A stretch of 42,108 bases of DNA from a virus (IMGVR_UViG_3300010396_000027:1-42108), one strand, 5' to 3'. Counted from the stretch's first letter, positions 32,069-38,444 are shown. Numbers and translations: made by a program. Notes: generated from the sequence alone by a model not told the origin.

Positions 32069-33276
32069 CGATCCAACAGCTCGCGCTCGTCGGCGACTCG
32101 CAGACCGAGGGCACCTACCTCGACTACGCGTACTCGCGCAGCGGGCAAGGTTCATGGTTCGAGCTGCTTCGCGATCGCCTCGCGAACGTCGCGGGCATTG
32201 GTCCTCTCATCAGCTCCGGCTTCCGTGGCGTGGGTCTCGGTCTCGCCGGATCGGTCGAGTGGAGCTTCACATCGGGTGCTGATGTCTGGACCGCGATCAC
32301 GAGCGCGAGCGCGTTCGACAAATGCCCGTACGGCATCGCCCGCTACGCATTCGGCGCATCGAAGATCGCGACCTACACGATCCCGAACCGCCAGCGCGCC
32401 AACATCGGCTTCGCGCTCTACTACGTCGACCTCGGTGTCGGCGGGAACTGGCAGTACCGCATCGACGGCGGCACCTGGACGAACATGGGTCAGACGCTCG
32501 CCCACAACGACGCGCTCTGCAAGTTCTACGTCTCCACCCCCGTCACCTCGACCGTGGACATCCGAGCGTCGTCGGATGCTACGACGGGCGTGAACTGCGT
32601 ACCCGCCGGGATCGAGCTGTTCTACGCGAGCCCGTCGTCGACGCAAGGGCTGATCGTCCACAACATCGCGCTCGACGGCCTCGCGCTGCACGAACTCGCA
32701 CTTTCGGGCTCCGGTGATCGGATGGCCTGGTTCGACTCGGTAACGCAACGAGGATCGAACACGATCACGAACACGCCCGCCGCGGGCATGGTCGTGATGC
32801 AGATGACGAACGACTGCCACGTGATAAACAACGCGGCGACGTACGCGGCCGATCTCACTACGGTTCGGAACCGGCTCGCACCGATCGGCCCGCTCCTCGT
32901 GATGAACCCGTGGGAGTACTTCTCGGAGTCATCCCAGCAAGCCACCTATCGAGCGCAGACGAAGACGACGTGCGCTGGCTTCTCACCCGCTGTGCCCGTG
33001 TTCGATCTCTACGACGCGTGGTCATCGAACGGCATCACGGGCTACGCGGCGGCAGCAGCCGCCGGGCTCATGGGTGACAGCACGCACGACTCTCAACTCG
33101 GTCACTTCGACGTCGCCAACCGCGTCCTCTGGCAGATCCGCAACCGCTTCTTCCCATCATTCGCGAGCGCAGGCTCATCGGCGCCGGTCGTCGGGAAGCG
33201 CGCGACCCCCGCGTACTCGGGCAAGCTCGCGAACGTCGCGTACGCAGGCGCGCCGATCTCGTTGGTGCCGGTCTGA
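32065..33276 (+). CDS. SGNH/GDSL hydrolase (tail-associated esterase), 403 aa
   Basis: ATGA overlap with fibre 2. The N terminus carries the block I motif [11 protein letters not shown] with catalytic Ser12; [10 protein letters not shown] near residues 338-347 gives the C-terminal Asp/His pair. The middle (about 60-230) is a beta-rich insertion resembling a carbohydrate-binding or fibre domain. SGNH proteins next to tail fibres usually deacetylate host polysaccharide or glycolipid during adsorption. No signal peptide. Here it could also act on glycans added by the phage's own enzymes. Confidence 0.83.
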   Translation: MTIQQLALVGDSQTEGTYLDYAYSRSGQGSWFELLRDRLANVAGIGPLISSGFRGVGLGLAGSVEWSFTSGADVWTAITSASAFDKCPYGIARYAFGASKIATYTIPNRQRANIGFALYYVDLGVGGNWQYRIDGGTWTNMGQTLAHNDALCKFYVSTPVTSTVDIRASSDATTGVNCVPAGIELFYASPSSTQGLIVHNIALDGLALHELALSGSGDRMAWFDSVTQRGSNTITNTPAAGMVVMQMTNDCHVINNAATYAADLTTVRNRLAPIGPLLVMNPWEYFSESSQQATYRAQTKTTCAGFSPAVPVFDLYDAWSSNGITGYAAAAAAGLMGDSTHDSQLGHFDVANRVLWQIRNRFFPSFASAGSSAPVVGKRATPAYSGKLANVAYAGAPISLVPV

Positions 33277-34379
33277 TGCGCATCGGCATCTACGCCAGCA
33301 TGCGCAACGAGGAAGCGAACCTCGACGCCTGGCTCGCATGCACCGAAGACGCAGACTTGGTGGTGTTGAACGACACCGGCTCATCGGACCACTCGATGAA
33401 GATGGCCCAACGCCGCGCACTCCGCGACGCACGCCTCTCTGTATCGCAGCTCCCGGTCGAGCCGATGCAGCTGTCCAACGCGCTCAACATCGCGCTCGCC
33501 CAACTCCCCGAAGACGTCGACCTCGCGATCCGCCTCGACCTCGACGAACGCCTCCAACCCGGCTGGCGCGACGCGATCGAAGCAGCGTGGGCCGCGCGCA
33601 CGACCGACCTCCCGCTCCTCGCCCCGGTCTGGTTCGACCACGGCGGCGACCCCTACCTCCACACCCGCGTCCACTCCCGTCACGGGTTCCGGTGGACCGA
33701 ACCCGTCCACGAGGTCCTCGTCACCCTCGACGGCCGCTCAGCACACGTGAACGGCGACGTCGACTACCTCGAACGCATCGTCGCCGACACCACGATCGAG
33801 CATCACCAGGACTTCACGAAGGACCGCTCTCAAGTCCTCGGCGAACTCCAAGCCGCGCACGACGCGGATCCGATGAATCCTCGTTGGCTGCACTATCTCG
33901 GACGCGAGTACACGTACCGCGCCGACTGGAACCACGCGATCCCACTCCTGCGCGCGCACACGGAGAGCTTCGACTTCCCCGAGCAGCGCGCCGAGTCGTG
34001 GATCCTCTTGGGCGACGCCTACCGCGCGCTCATGCCCGCCGAAGATGTCCCACCCCGCCCGTACCGTGAAGCAACCACCGTCGCCCCATCACGACGCGAA
34101 GGATGGGTGCGGCTCGCGGAACTCTGCATGGAGCAAGGCCACTGGTCCGAGTGCCTCGACGCAGCCGAGGCCGCGCTGAGCATCACCGAACGCGACTGGT
34201 ACCTCAACCACTCGTGGGCCTGGGGCGCGCTCCCGCACCACCTCGCAGCCATCGCAGCCTGGGAACTCGGCCGTCCCGAAGAAGCCGCCTACTACGGCGC
34301 GCAAGCCGCGGAACTCGAGCCCACCAACGCGCTCTACCGCTCGAACCTCTCCTGGTACCGCGGAGCCGCCGCGGCCTGA
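33276..34379 (+). CDS. Family 2 glycosyltransferase with C-terminal TPR-like repeats, 367 aa
   Basis: TGATG overlap with the esterase. The first ~200 residues match GT2 enzymes: IGIYASMRNEEANLDAWLAC, VVLNDTGSSDHSMKMAQRRA, and LDLDERLQ with the D88-L-D90-E91 metal site. Residues about 210-360 form amphipathic helix pairs (NPRWLHYLGREYTYRADWNH; WVRLAELCMEQGHWSECLDA; LAAIAAWELGRPEEAAYYGA) typical of TPRs, which can hold a protein acceptor, as in O-GlcNAc transferases. This makes it the best candidate for the first, protein-linked sugar transfer. Confidence 0.87.
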   Translation: MRIGIYASMRNEEANLDAWLACTEDADLVVLNDTGSSDHSMKMAQRRALRDARLSVSQLPVEPMQLSNALNIALAQLPEDVDLAIRLDLDERLQPGWRDAIEAAWAARTTDLPLLAPVWFDHGGDPYLHTRVHSRHGFRWTEPVHEVLVTLDGRSAHVNGDVDYLERIVADTTIEHHQDFTKDRSQVLGELQAAHDADPMNPRWLHYLGREYTYRADWNHAIPLLRAHTESFDFPEQRAESWILLGDAYRALMPAEDVPPRPYREATTVAPSRREGWVRLAELCMEQGHWSECLDAAEAALSITERDWYLNHSWAWGALPHHLAAIAAWELGRPEEAAYYGAQAAELEPTNALYRSNLSWYRGAAAA

Positions 34380-34414
34380 CATCGCGGGTGGAGTAGAACC
34401 CAACAGCGTCGAAC

Positions 34415-34442
34415 GCCCCGGCCCTCGCGGCCGGGGCTTCTT
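34415..34442. terminator. Bidirectional terminator between late operon and lipoprotein gene
   Basis: Stem GCCCCGGCC (34415-34423) pairs with GGCCGGGGC (34429-34437), loop CTCGC, followed by TTCTT. It lies between the convergent ends of the rightward GT-TPR gene and the leftward lipoprotein gene. Confidence 0.85.
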
Positions 34443-34447
34443 CGCGT

Positions 34448-34810
34448 TCAGGAACAGTCGCTCGAGCTGCTCTTGATCCAGTTGGCGTCGACCCACACTG
34501 CATCGCCTGTGCTCTGAACCCGCACCTGCCGTTCCCCTCCGAACGCGGTGTCGATCAGGATGGCCGGCGCACACGCAGGCACCATCACGACGACACCTGA
34601 CGCGGCGAGGTCGCGCAGGCCCACGTTGTCGTTCGCGGCTCCTGCCTTCGCGATCTGATCGAAGTCGGAGCGTGTCACGCCCGCGGGTGTAGGACCGCCG
34701 CCCGAGTCGACATAGACCGTGCCCCCGAGCTTCTGCGTGGCCGTGCTCGAGCAGCCCGCCGTCATGGCAAGGGCCGCCCCGATGAGCAGTACCGCCCCGA
34801 TTCGCTTCAT
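34448..34810 (-). CDS. Small lipoprotein, lysogenic-conversion or exclusion candidate, 120 aa
   Basis: Read leftward. The start is placed at the ATG whose complement is at 34808-34810, preceded by GGAGG; an in-frame upstream ATG (34849) lacks this. MKRIGAVLLIGAALAMTAGC is a lipoprotein signal with a lipobox ending in Cys20. The mature part is beta-rich with two further Cys (APACA; SDCS). It is one of two leftward genes, close to attP and insulated by a terminator, the typical position of a prophage-expressed moron. Possible role: superinfection exclusion or surface change. No family recognised. Confidence 0.75.
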   Translation of the reverse strand: MKRIGAVLLIGAALAMTAGCSSTATQKLGGTVYVDSGGGPTPAGVTRSDFDQIAKAGAANDNVGLRDLAASGVVVMVPACAPAILIDTAFGGERQVRVQSTGDAVWVDANWIKSSSSDCS

Positions 34811-34826
34811 GGTTCCTCCGCGAGTT

Positions 34827-34845
34827 TGGTGGCAGGAATGGTGGC
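34827..34845 (+). promoter_or_regulatory. int: Paired TGGTGGC repeats, left integrase arm-site candidate
   Basis: TGGTGGC at 34827-34833 and 34839-34845, same orientation, 12 bases apart. The same pair with the same spacing occurs on the other side of the tRNA-like core (35023-35041). Confidence 0.55.
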
Positions 34846-34948
34846 ACAAATATTGAGAATGCGCGCAATGACTCTGAGGTCATGCGATATGAACCCGCCC
34901 GTAGCCTGGGTTTGCACCAAAGTCGAGAGCCCTCGCAACCGTAAGCAC

Positions 34949-34990
34949 GGATTATGAGTCCCCTGCTCTGACCACTGAGCTACCGGCCCC
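34949..34990 (-). other. attP core: 5' half of a CAT-anticodon tRNA
   Basis: On the minus strand this reads as a tRNA 5' half: acceptor strand GGGCCGG, TA, D-arm GCTC-loop-GAGC, A, anticodon stem GGGGA, loop CTCATAA with anticodon CAT. Continuation TCC pairs with the stem but the next base is G where a C is required, and no variable loop, T-arm or acceptor 3' strand follows. So homology ends inside the anticodon stem, the usual crossover limit for tRNA-targeting integrases. Unlike most phages, it is the 5' half that is carried. Confidence 0.75.
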
Positions 34991-35022
34991 AGTCTGGGTT
35001 GTGGGCGACTCCACGCCTCGAT

Positions 35023-35041
35023 TGGTGGCGCGATTGGTGGC
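35023..35041 (+). promoter_or_regulatory. int: Paired TGGTGGC repeats, right integrase arm-site candidate
   Basis: TGGTGGC at 35023-35029 and 35035-35041, again 12 bases apart and in the same orientation as the left pair. The extended direct repeat is GATTGGTGGCGC twice. Confidence 0.55.
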
Positions 35042-35073
35042 GCGCGGTCCCAACTGGCGTGTAGAACGACCGC

Positions 35074-36201
35074 ATGACGGGCCACATCGTCAAGCGCGGC
35101 GACGCCTACCGAGTCACTGTCGACCTGGGCAAAGACCCCATCACGGGCAAACGATCCCGTGCCTCGGGCACCGCCCGAACCAAGCGTGAGGCCATCCGAC
35201 TGGGCGAATCCCTTGCTCGAGCGTCGCGGCCCGGAGACCGCTCGCGCACCGTCGGCTATCTGCTTGACGAGTGGCTCGCGTTTCGCAAGGAAGACTGGTC
35301 CCCCTCGACCTACATCGGCGCCAAGAGCAAGGTCGAGACCTGGCTGAAACCCAACCTCGGCGAACTGCCCCTTCGCCAGCTGACTCCCGATCGCATCGAC
35401 GGCCTCTACCGGCGGATGCGCACGGAGCCGAACGGCCGCGGCGCGAAGCTCTCGGGCGCGTCGGTGCGCCGCACCCACGCCGCCCTCAGCGCCGCCTGCG
35501 AGCAAGCGGTCAAGTGGGGCTGGCTCGCTGCCAATCCGTGCAAGCGCGCGTCGCCCGGCAAGGCCCGCCGGCCAACGGTGAATCCCCCGTCGTTCGACGA
35601 GGTCCGGAGGATCGTCGAGCACGGCATCCCCGAGCTCGGCCCCGTCGTCGCGCTCGCGCTCGCTACTGGCGCGCGCCGCGGGGAGCTCTGCGGGATCCAG
35701 TGGGGCGACATCGACTTCGAAGCCGCAACGATCACGATCCGACGCTCCGTTGTGCAGCTGAAAGGCGGCACCGAAACGATCGAGGATCAACGCAAGAGCC
35801 CCGTGCGCACCGTGAGCATTCCCGAAGAGACCGTCGCGATGCTGCGCGAGCGCTACGCCGAGCAGGCAGCGTTCGCGAAGTCTGAGAAGGCCGCGCTCCT
35901 CCCGACTGCATACGTGCTCGGCGAGATGCCCGGTCAGGTCAACCCGCTCTACCCCGAGCGGGTGACGGGCCGTTGGCGCGACGCCGCGAAGGCGGCCGGG
36001 AGTACCGCGCGGTTTCACGACATCCGACACGCACACCTCACGAAGCTGCTCGCCGCGGGCATTCCCGTTGGACACGTCGGTCGTCGCGCCGGTCACGCCG
36101 ATGGAGGTCGCGTGCTGATGTCGGTGTACTCGCACGCGGTCGCGGAGCTCGACCGGCAGAGCGCGGATGTCGTCGGCGCCGCACTGCAACGCGAGGCGTG
36201 A
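35074..36201 (+). CDS. int: Tyrosine integrase
   Basis: 375 residues. N-terminal arm-binding-like region (GHIVKRGDAYRVTVDLGKDP) followed by a core-binding SAM-like domain (GYLLDEWLAFRKEDWSPSTY) and a catalytic domain with R201 in TGARRGEL, H315-D-I-R318, H341 in AGHAD and nucleophile Y352 in MSVYSH. It catalyses integration at attP just upstream. No ribosome-binding site precedes ATG 35074; TAGAAC at 35062-35067, six bases before it, could be the -10 of a leaderless transcript, but no -35 match is visible. Confidence 0.93.
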   Translation: MTGHIVKRGDAYRVTVDLGKDPITGKRSRASGTARTKREAIRLGESLARASRPGDRSRTVGYLLDEWLAFRKEDWSPSTYIGAKSKVETWLKPNLGELPLRQLTPDRIDGLYRRMRTEPNGRGAKLSGASVRRTHAALSAACEQAVKWGWLAANPCKRASPGKARRPTVNPPSFDEVRRIVEHGIPELGPVVALALATGARRGELCGIQWGDIDFEAATITIRRSVVQLKGGTETIEDQRKSPVRTVSIPEETVAMLRERYAEQAAFAKSEKAALLPTAYVLGEMPGQVNPLYPERVTGRWRDAAKAAGSTARFHDIRHAHLTKLLAAGIPVGHVGRRAGHADGGRVLMSVYSHAVAELDRQSADVVGAALQREA

Positions 36202-36437
36202 TTGCATCGCGCAGTCAACACGTGTTGCGCGGACAGGTAGAAGAATTCCCTGATTTCGCACAGGTTCGTTACGCCTGTTGCGCGTGCGCGCGTAGGCGCA
36301 TCTTGCGCAAAATGATCGTCTAGCCAAGGTCAACTCTTCTCGCTACGTTCCCTAGCCCGAGGGGCTAGCTACTGCTCGGTAGGGCTGTCTCACCCAGTCC
36401 GTACGTTTGGGTGCCGACACGGGGACGGGGAGCAGGG
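36202..36437. promoter_or_regulatory. Palindrome-rich intergenic region between int and the 48-aa ORF
   Basis: 236 bases without a gene. It contains a perfect 12-bp palindrome CAACACGTGTTG (36216-36227), a 9-bp direct repeat TGTTGCGCG (36223-36231 and 36276-36284), a TTGCGCAA palindrome (36303-36310) and the inverted repeat CTAGCCC-GAG-GGGCTAG (36352-36368). These look like protein-binding sites, for Xis, repressor or a host factor. No convincing -35/-10 pair was found. Confidence 0.5.
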
Positions 36438-36584
36438 ATGGAAGACGAAGGGGTCGATGAACGGCTCACGCGGATCGAGCAGCGCCTCGAGCGCATCCTG
36501 GAGGTCATCCGCCGGCGATCCCAAGGGCCTCTTCGATCTGATCCAGACGTCCCTCAATTGCGTCGAGACGCTGAGGCGTCGTGA
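36438..36584 (+). CDS. Possible 48-residue coiled-coil protein
   Basis: ATG 36438 with GGGGAGCAGGG upstream. N-terminal heptads RLTRIEQRLERILEVI and a basic tail. Overlaps the 3' end of the convergent repressor gene by about 80 bases, whose own C terminus also ends in heptad RLDAIEGRLDQIEEAL; a dimerisation partner or dominant-negative is conceivable. Could be a chance frame. Confidence 0.4.
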   Translation: MEDEGVDERLTRIEQRLERILEVIRRRSQGPLRSDPDVPQLRRDAEAS

Positions 36585-36852
36585 GGCGACGACTCCGGTG
36601 CACCATCAGCGCGATCTCGTTCTCGCTGATATCGAGGAATTCCATGAGCGCGGGGTAGTTCGCCGGGCTCGGTAGTGACGTGCCGTTGAGCCAGCGGCCG
36701 ACCTGCGATTGCGCGACGCCGAGTTCGGCAGCCGCGTCGTCTTGGGTCATCTCCTCCCCCATGCGCCTGCGAAGCGCGTCTGCGAGCGACATGGGGGGAT
36801 CGTTTCGTTTGCGCGCCATCACAGTCCAGCCGATCGTATGCGTTTCACGCAT
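36505..36852 (-). CDS. Phage repressor (XRE helix-turn-helix)
   Basis: Leftward, 115 residues from the ATG at 36850-36852. The helix-turn-helix is MTQDDAAAELGVAQSQVGRW, followed by LNGTSLPSPANYPALMEFLD, the classic XRE pattern. The C-terminal coiled coil (RLDAIEGRLDQIEEALGI) likely dimerises; no protease domain, so SOS cleavage is unlikely. TAGTTT at 36858-36863 could be the -10 of a leaderless mRNA starting at this ATG; ATG 36819 (MARKRND) is an alternative. The operator at 36836-36854 overlaps the first codons, suggesting autoregulation. Confidence 0.82.
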   Translation of the reverse strand: MRETHTIGWTVMARKRNDPPMSLADALRRRMGEEMTQDDAAAELGVAQSQVGRWLNGTSLPSPANYPALMEFLDISENEIALMVHRSRRLTTPQRLDAIEGRLDQIEEALGIAGG

Positions 36853-36854
36853 AC
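36836..36854. promoter_or_regulatory. Operator O1 at the repressor start
   Basis: GTATGCG-TTTCA-CGCATAC, a perfect inverted repeat covering the repressor's start codon. Shares the TATGCG half-site with O2 but with a different spacer (5 against 9 between TATGCG arms). Confidence 0.6.
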
Positions 36855-36882
36855 ATGAAACTACGGCACGGTGATTCTTGGC

Positions 36883-36905
36883 CTATGCGCTTGACATGCG
36901 CATAG
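36883..36905. promoter_or_regulatory. Operator O2 with embedded -35 of the rightward promoter
   Basis: CTATGCGC-TTGACAT-GCGCATAG, perfect 8-bp arms. Its spacer contains TTGACA (36891-36896). A further GCGCATA half-site (36912-36918) covers the -10 region, so bound repressor would block the promoter. Confidence 0.65.
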
Positions 36906-36926
36906 CGCCATGCGCATACTGTCCGC
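36891..36926 (+). promoter_or_regulatory. Rightward early promoter (PR-like), leaderless
   Basis: -35 TTGACA (36891-36896), 18-base spacer, -10 CATACT (36915-36920), and ATG 36927 only six bases later. The mRNA should start at or next to the ATG, so the first early gene is probably leaderless, common in actinobacteria. Confidence 0.65.
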
Positions 36927-37202
36927 ATGGCTTCCGACGAGCTCCTGCGGGCCTGGGGCGAGAACATCCGCAGCCAGCGCGCGCTCTTCACGCCGGACGG
37001 CACACCCCGCGCGAGCGGCGCTGACCCGGTGATGACGCAAGCGCAGCTGGGCGAACTGCTCGACCCGCCAGTTGGGCAATCGACGGTGGCGCGTTGGGAA
37101 GCGGGACTCATGGAGCCGCGCCGGATCTACAAGGCGCAACTCGCCCGCGTGCTCGTGCTCGACGTGCGCATGCTCTTCCCCCTCACGCGGAGCGTCGCAT
37201 GA
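36927..37202 (+). CDS. Cro-like XRE regulator, 91 aa
   Basis: First rightward gene. Helix-turn-helix at about residues 36-64 (MTQAQLGELLDPPVGQSTVA then RWEAG), with RRIYKAQLARVLVLDVRMLF as C-terminal dimer region. Divergent from the repressor around shared operators, so probably opposes it. No ribosome-binding site; fits leaderless translation. Coupled as ATGA to the next gene. Confidence 0.78.
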   Translation: MASDELLRAWGENIRSQRALFTPDGTPRASGADPVMTQAQLGELLDPPVGQSTVARWEAGLMEPRRIYKAQLARVLVLDVRMLFPLTRSVA

Positions 37203-37402
37203 CCAACGAACCGCTGGTCCTCTCCGTTCAGGAGCTCGCCGACAGCTTCGGCGTCTCGATACACGTCATCTACCGCGACATCAAGGCCGGGAACATCCCC
37301 GCTCGGAAGATCGGCGGGAAGCTCGTCATCTCCCGTGCCTGGCGCGATCGCTTCGTCGCTTCTCTTGACCCTGAGTCTCAGGCAGTGGCGGTGGCAAGTT
37401 GA
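37199..37402 (+). CDS. Excisionase-like MerR/HTH_17 protein, 67 aa
   Basis: LSVQELADSFGVSIHVIYRD followed by IKAGNIPARKIGGKLVISRA is the HTH_17/Xis pattern of a small winged DNA-binding domain. Location next to the Cro-like gene near int suggests it directs excision or regulates early genes. ATGA overlap at 37199-37202; downstream coupling by TTGA. Confidence 0.72.
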   Translation: MTNEPLVLSVQELADSFGVSIHVIYRDIKAGNIPARKIGGKLVISRAWRDRFVASLDPESQAVAVAS

Positions 37403-37614
37403 GCGCGACTCGCGATTACACGAGGGGCGAAGAGGCCATCTACTCCTGGCTCCGCGACCGCGTGCCGCGTGCGGGTGCAACTCGTATCGATGTCGGCGAG
37501 TTGTGGGGCCGGACGATTCCCGAGTGGGAGTCCGCACTCGACCAGCTCATTCGCGACGGGTGGATCGTAGAAGTCCGCGTTCCTGGCGGTTCTCGCCTCA
37601 AGGCCCTCTCATGA
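37399..37614 (+). CDS. Winged-helix-like small protein, 71 aa
   Basis: TTG start overlapping the previous stop (TTGA). EEAIYSWLRDRVPRAGATRI then DVGELWGRTIPEWESALDQL and IRDGWIVEVRVPGGSRLK give helix-helix-strand order of a winged helix. Likely DNA-binding; role unknown. Confidence 0.6.
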   Translation: MSATRDYTRGEEAIYSWLRDRVPRAGATRIDVGELWGRTIPEWESALDQLIRDGWIVEVRVPGGSRLKALS

Positions 37615-37748
37615 CCGCCCCTGCGGTGACTTGCGTGCAGTCCATCCCCACTGGATTGCACGCGGTCACCGGAGCGACGGATCGCGCGTTGGCTGGCCCC
37701 TCCGCGCGGTCTGTCGCTCTCTCACTCGTACAAGGAGATGCCCGATGA
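37611..37748 (+). CDS. Small hypothetical protein, 45 aa
   Basis: ATG 37611 overlaps the previous stop; ATGA overlap at its end. Product MTAPAVTCVQSIPTGLHAVT and on, rich in Ala/Ser/Thr. No features recognised. Confidence 0.45.
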   Translation: MTAPAVTCVQSIPTGLHAVTGATDRALAGPSARSVALSLVQGDAR

Positions 37749-37855
37749 ATCAGAGCCTTGCCGGTGAGTTCGCGTCGATGGTCGCGTTACTCGCGGTGTT
37801 CTTCGTCCCCGTCGCGATCGCGGTCGCGCGCGACTCCCGTAGGCGCGTCCGGTGA
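37745..37855 (+). CDS. 36-residue membrane peptide
   Basis: ATG 37745 with AAGGAGA at 37731-37737. One transmembrane helix (FASMVALLAVFFVPVAIAVA) and a basic end (RDSRRRVR), so cytoplasmic C terminus is expected. Coupled by GTGA to the next membrane peptide. Confidence 0.55.
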   Translation: MNQSLAGEFASMVALLAVFFVPVAIAVARDSRRRVR

Positions 37856-37950
37856 CCGCGCTCATCATCTTCGGTGCGGTGCTCACGGTGCTGCTCGCAC
37901 TCGCGATCGTCACCCATCACGACCACCACAAGCACGGATGGCACGCATGA
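37852..37950 (+). CDS. 32-residue membrane peptide with His-rich tail
   Basis: GTG 37852. One hydrophobic helix (TALIIFGAVLTVLLALAIVT) followed by HHDHHKHGWHA: six histidines within eleven residues, a likely metal-binding tail. It is tandem to another membrane peptide and coupled to it. Function unknown. Confidence 0.55.
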   Translation: MTALIIFGAVLTVLLALAIVTHHDHHKHGWHA

Positions 37951-38195
37951 TCGAACACAGCGACCGCGTACACGAGGCCACATTCACCGTCGGGAAGCTT
38001 TTCGACGTCGGCGTGACCGGCTGGTACTCGCCCGCCGAGCACGGCTTCGACGCCCACCCGTCGGTCGCGTTGCGGTTCGATCAGACGATCGGCCTGCATT
38101 TCTCGACTGCGCTGGCGCCAGCGGATGCACGTCATCTCGCTGAGGCGCTGATCGCTGCGGCCGACGCAGTCGAGGCAGCACACGCGCTCACCTAG
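37947..38195 (+). CDS. Hypothetical protein, 82 aa
   Basis: ATGA overlap at 37947 (ATG 37938 possible). VTGWYSPAEHGFDAHPSVAL and LRFDQTIGLHFSTALAPADA suggest a small alpha/beta fold, with helix HLAEALIAAADAVEAAHAL at the end. Similar proteins occur in actinophage early regions but I do not know their role. Confidence 0.6.
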   Translation: MIEHSDRVHEATFTVGKLFDVGVTGWYSPAEHGFDAHPSVALRFDQTIGLHFSTALAPADARHLAEALIAAADAVEAAHALT

Positions 38196-38232
38196 TTCGC
38201 CCAATCGTTCTCATTCCCCGAAGGAGCAATCT

Positions 38233-38292
38233 ATGGACGGCAACAAGTGCGGATCATTGAAGCGTCTCACCGTCGCGGAGATCGGCGCGTGA
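38233..38292 (+). CDS. 19-residue micro-ORF with strong ribosome-binding site
   Basis: MDGNKCGSLKRLTVAEIGA. GAAGGAG seven bases upstream of ATG 38233; its stop overlaps GTG 38289 as GTGA. The best-supported of the gap-filling micro-ORFs because it has its own strong site after a 37-base gap. Confidence 0.5.
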   Translation: MDGNKCGSLKRLTVAEIGA

Positions 38293-38444
38293 ACCGCCAG
38301 CGCGCGCTTCTCGCCTACTCACTCGCTCTCGCGGTCGCGCTCGCGTTCATGCGCGCCGCAACACAGACCCCCCAGGACCTCGAGGTTGTCGTCGACGCGT
38401 CGGCACCTTCTCGGACAACGTCGCCTCAGTTCGACAACCTCTAG
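38289..38444 (+). CDS. 51-residue exported or membrane-anchored peptide
   Basis: GTG 38289. Basic start (VNRQRALLAYSLALAVALAF) with a hydrophobic core resembling a signal anchor, then a hydrophilic Ser/Thr/Asp tail. Depends on translation of the preceding micro-ORF. No function known. Confidence 0.5.
   Translation: MNRQRALLAYSLALAVALAFMRAATQTPQDLEVVVDASAPSRTTSPQFDNL

Noticed and set aside
34907-34990. A complete tRNA gene on the minus strand
   Set aside because: The 5' half is convincing, but after the anticodon loop the stem pairing fails at position 42 and no T-arm or acceptor 3' strand (expected CCGGCCC) follows. It is a tRNA fragment used as attP core.
34807-36333. 508-codon minus-strand open frame opposite the integrase
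   Set aside because: It runs antisense through all integrase catalytic motifs and attP; no ribosome-binding site and shadow-like composition.
36457-36675. 72-residue plus-strand frame opposite the repressor
   Set aside because: It is antisense to the helix-turn-helix gene and has poor codon signal; the different 48-residue frame from 36438 has a better start and was listed instead.
34949-36852. Integration-dependent immunity (attP inside the repressor gene)
   Set aside because: attP lies upstream of int, about 1.5 kb from the repressor, whose frame is intact and would not be altered by integration.
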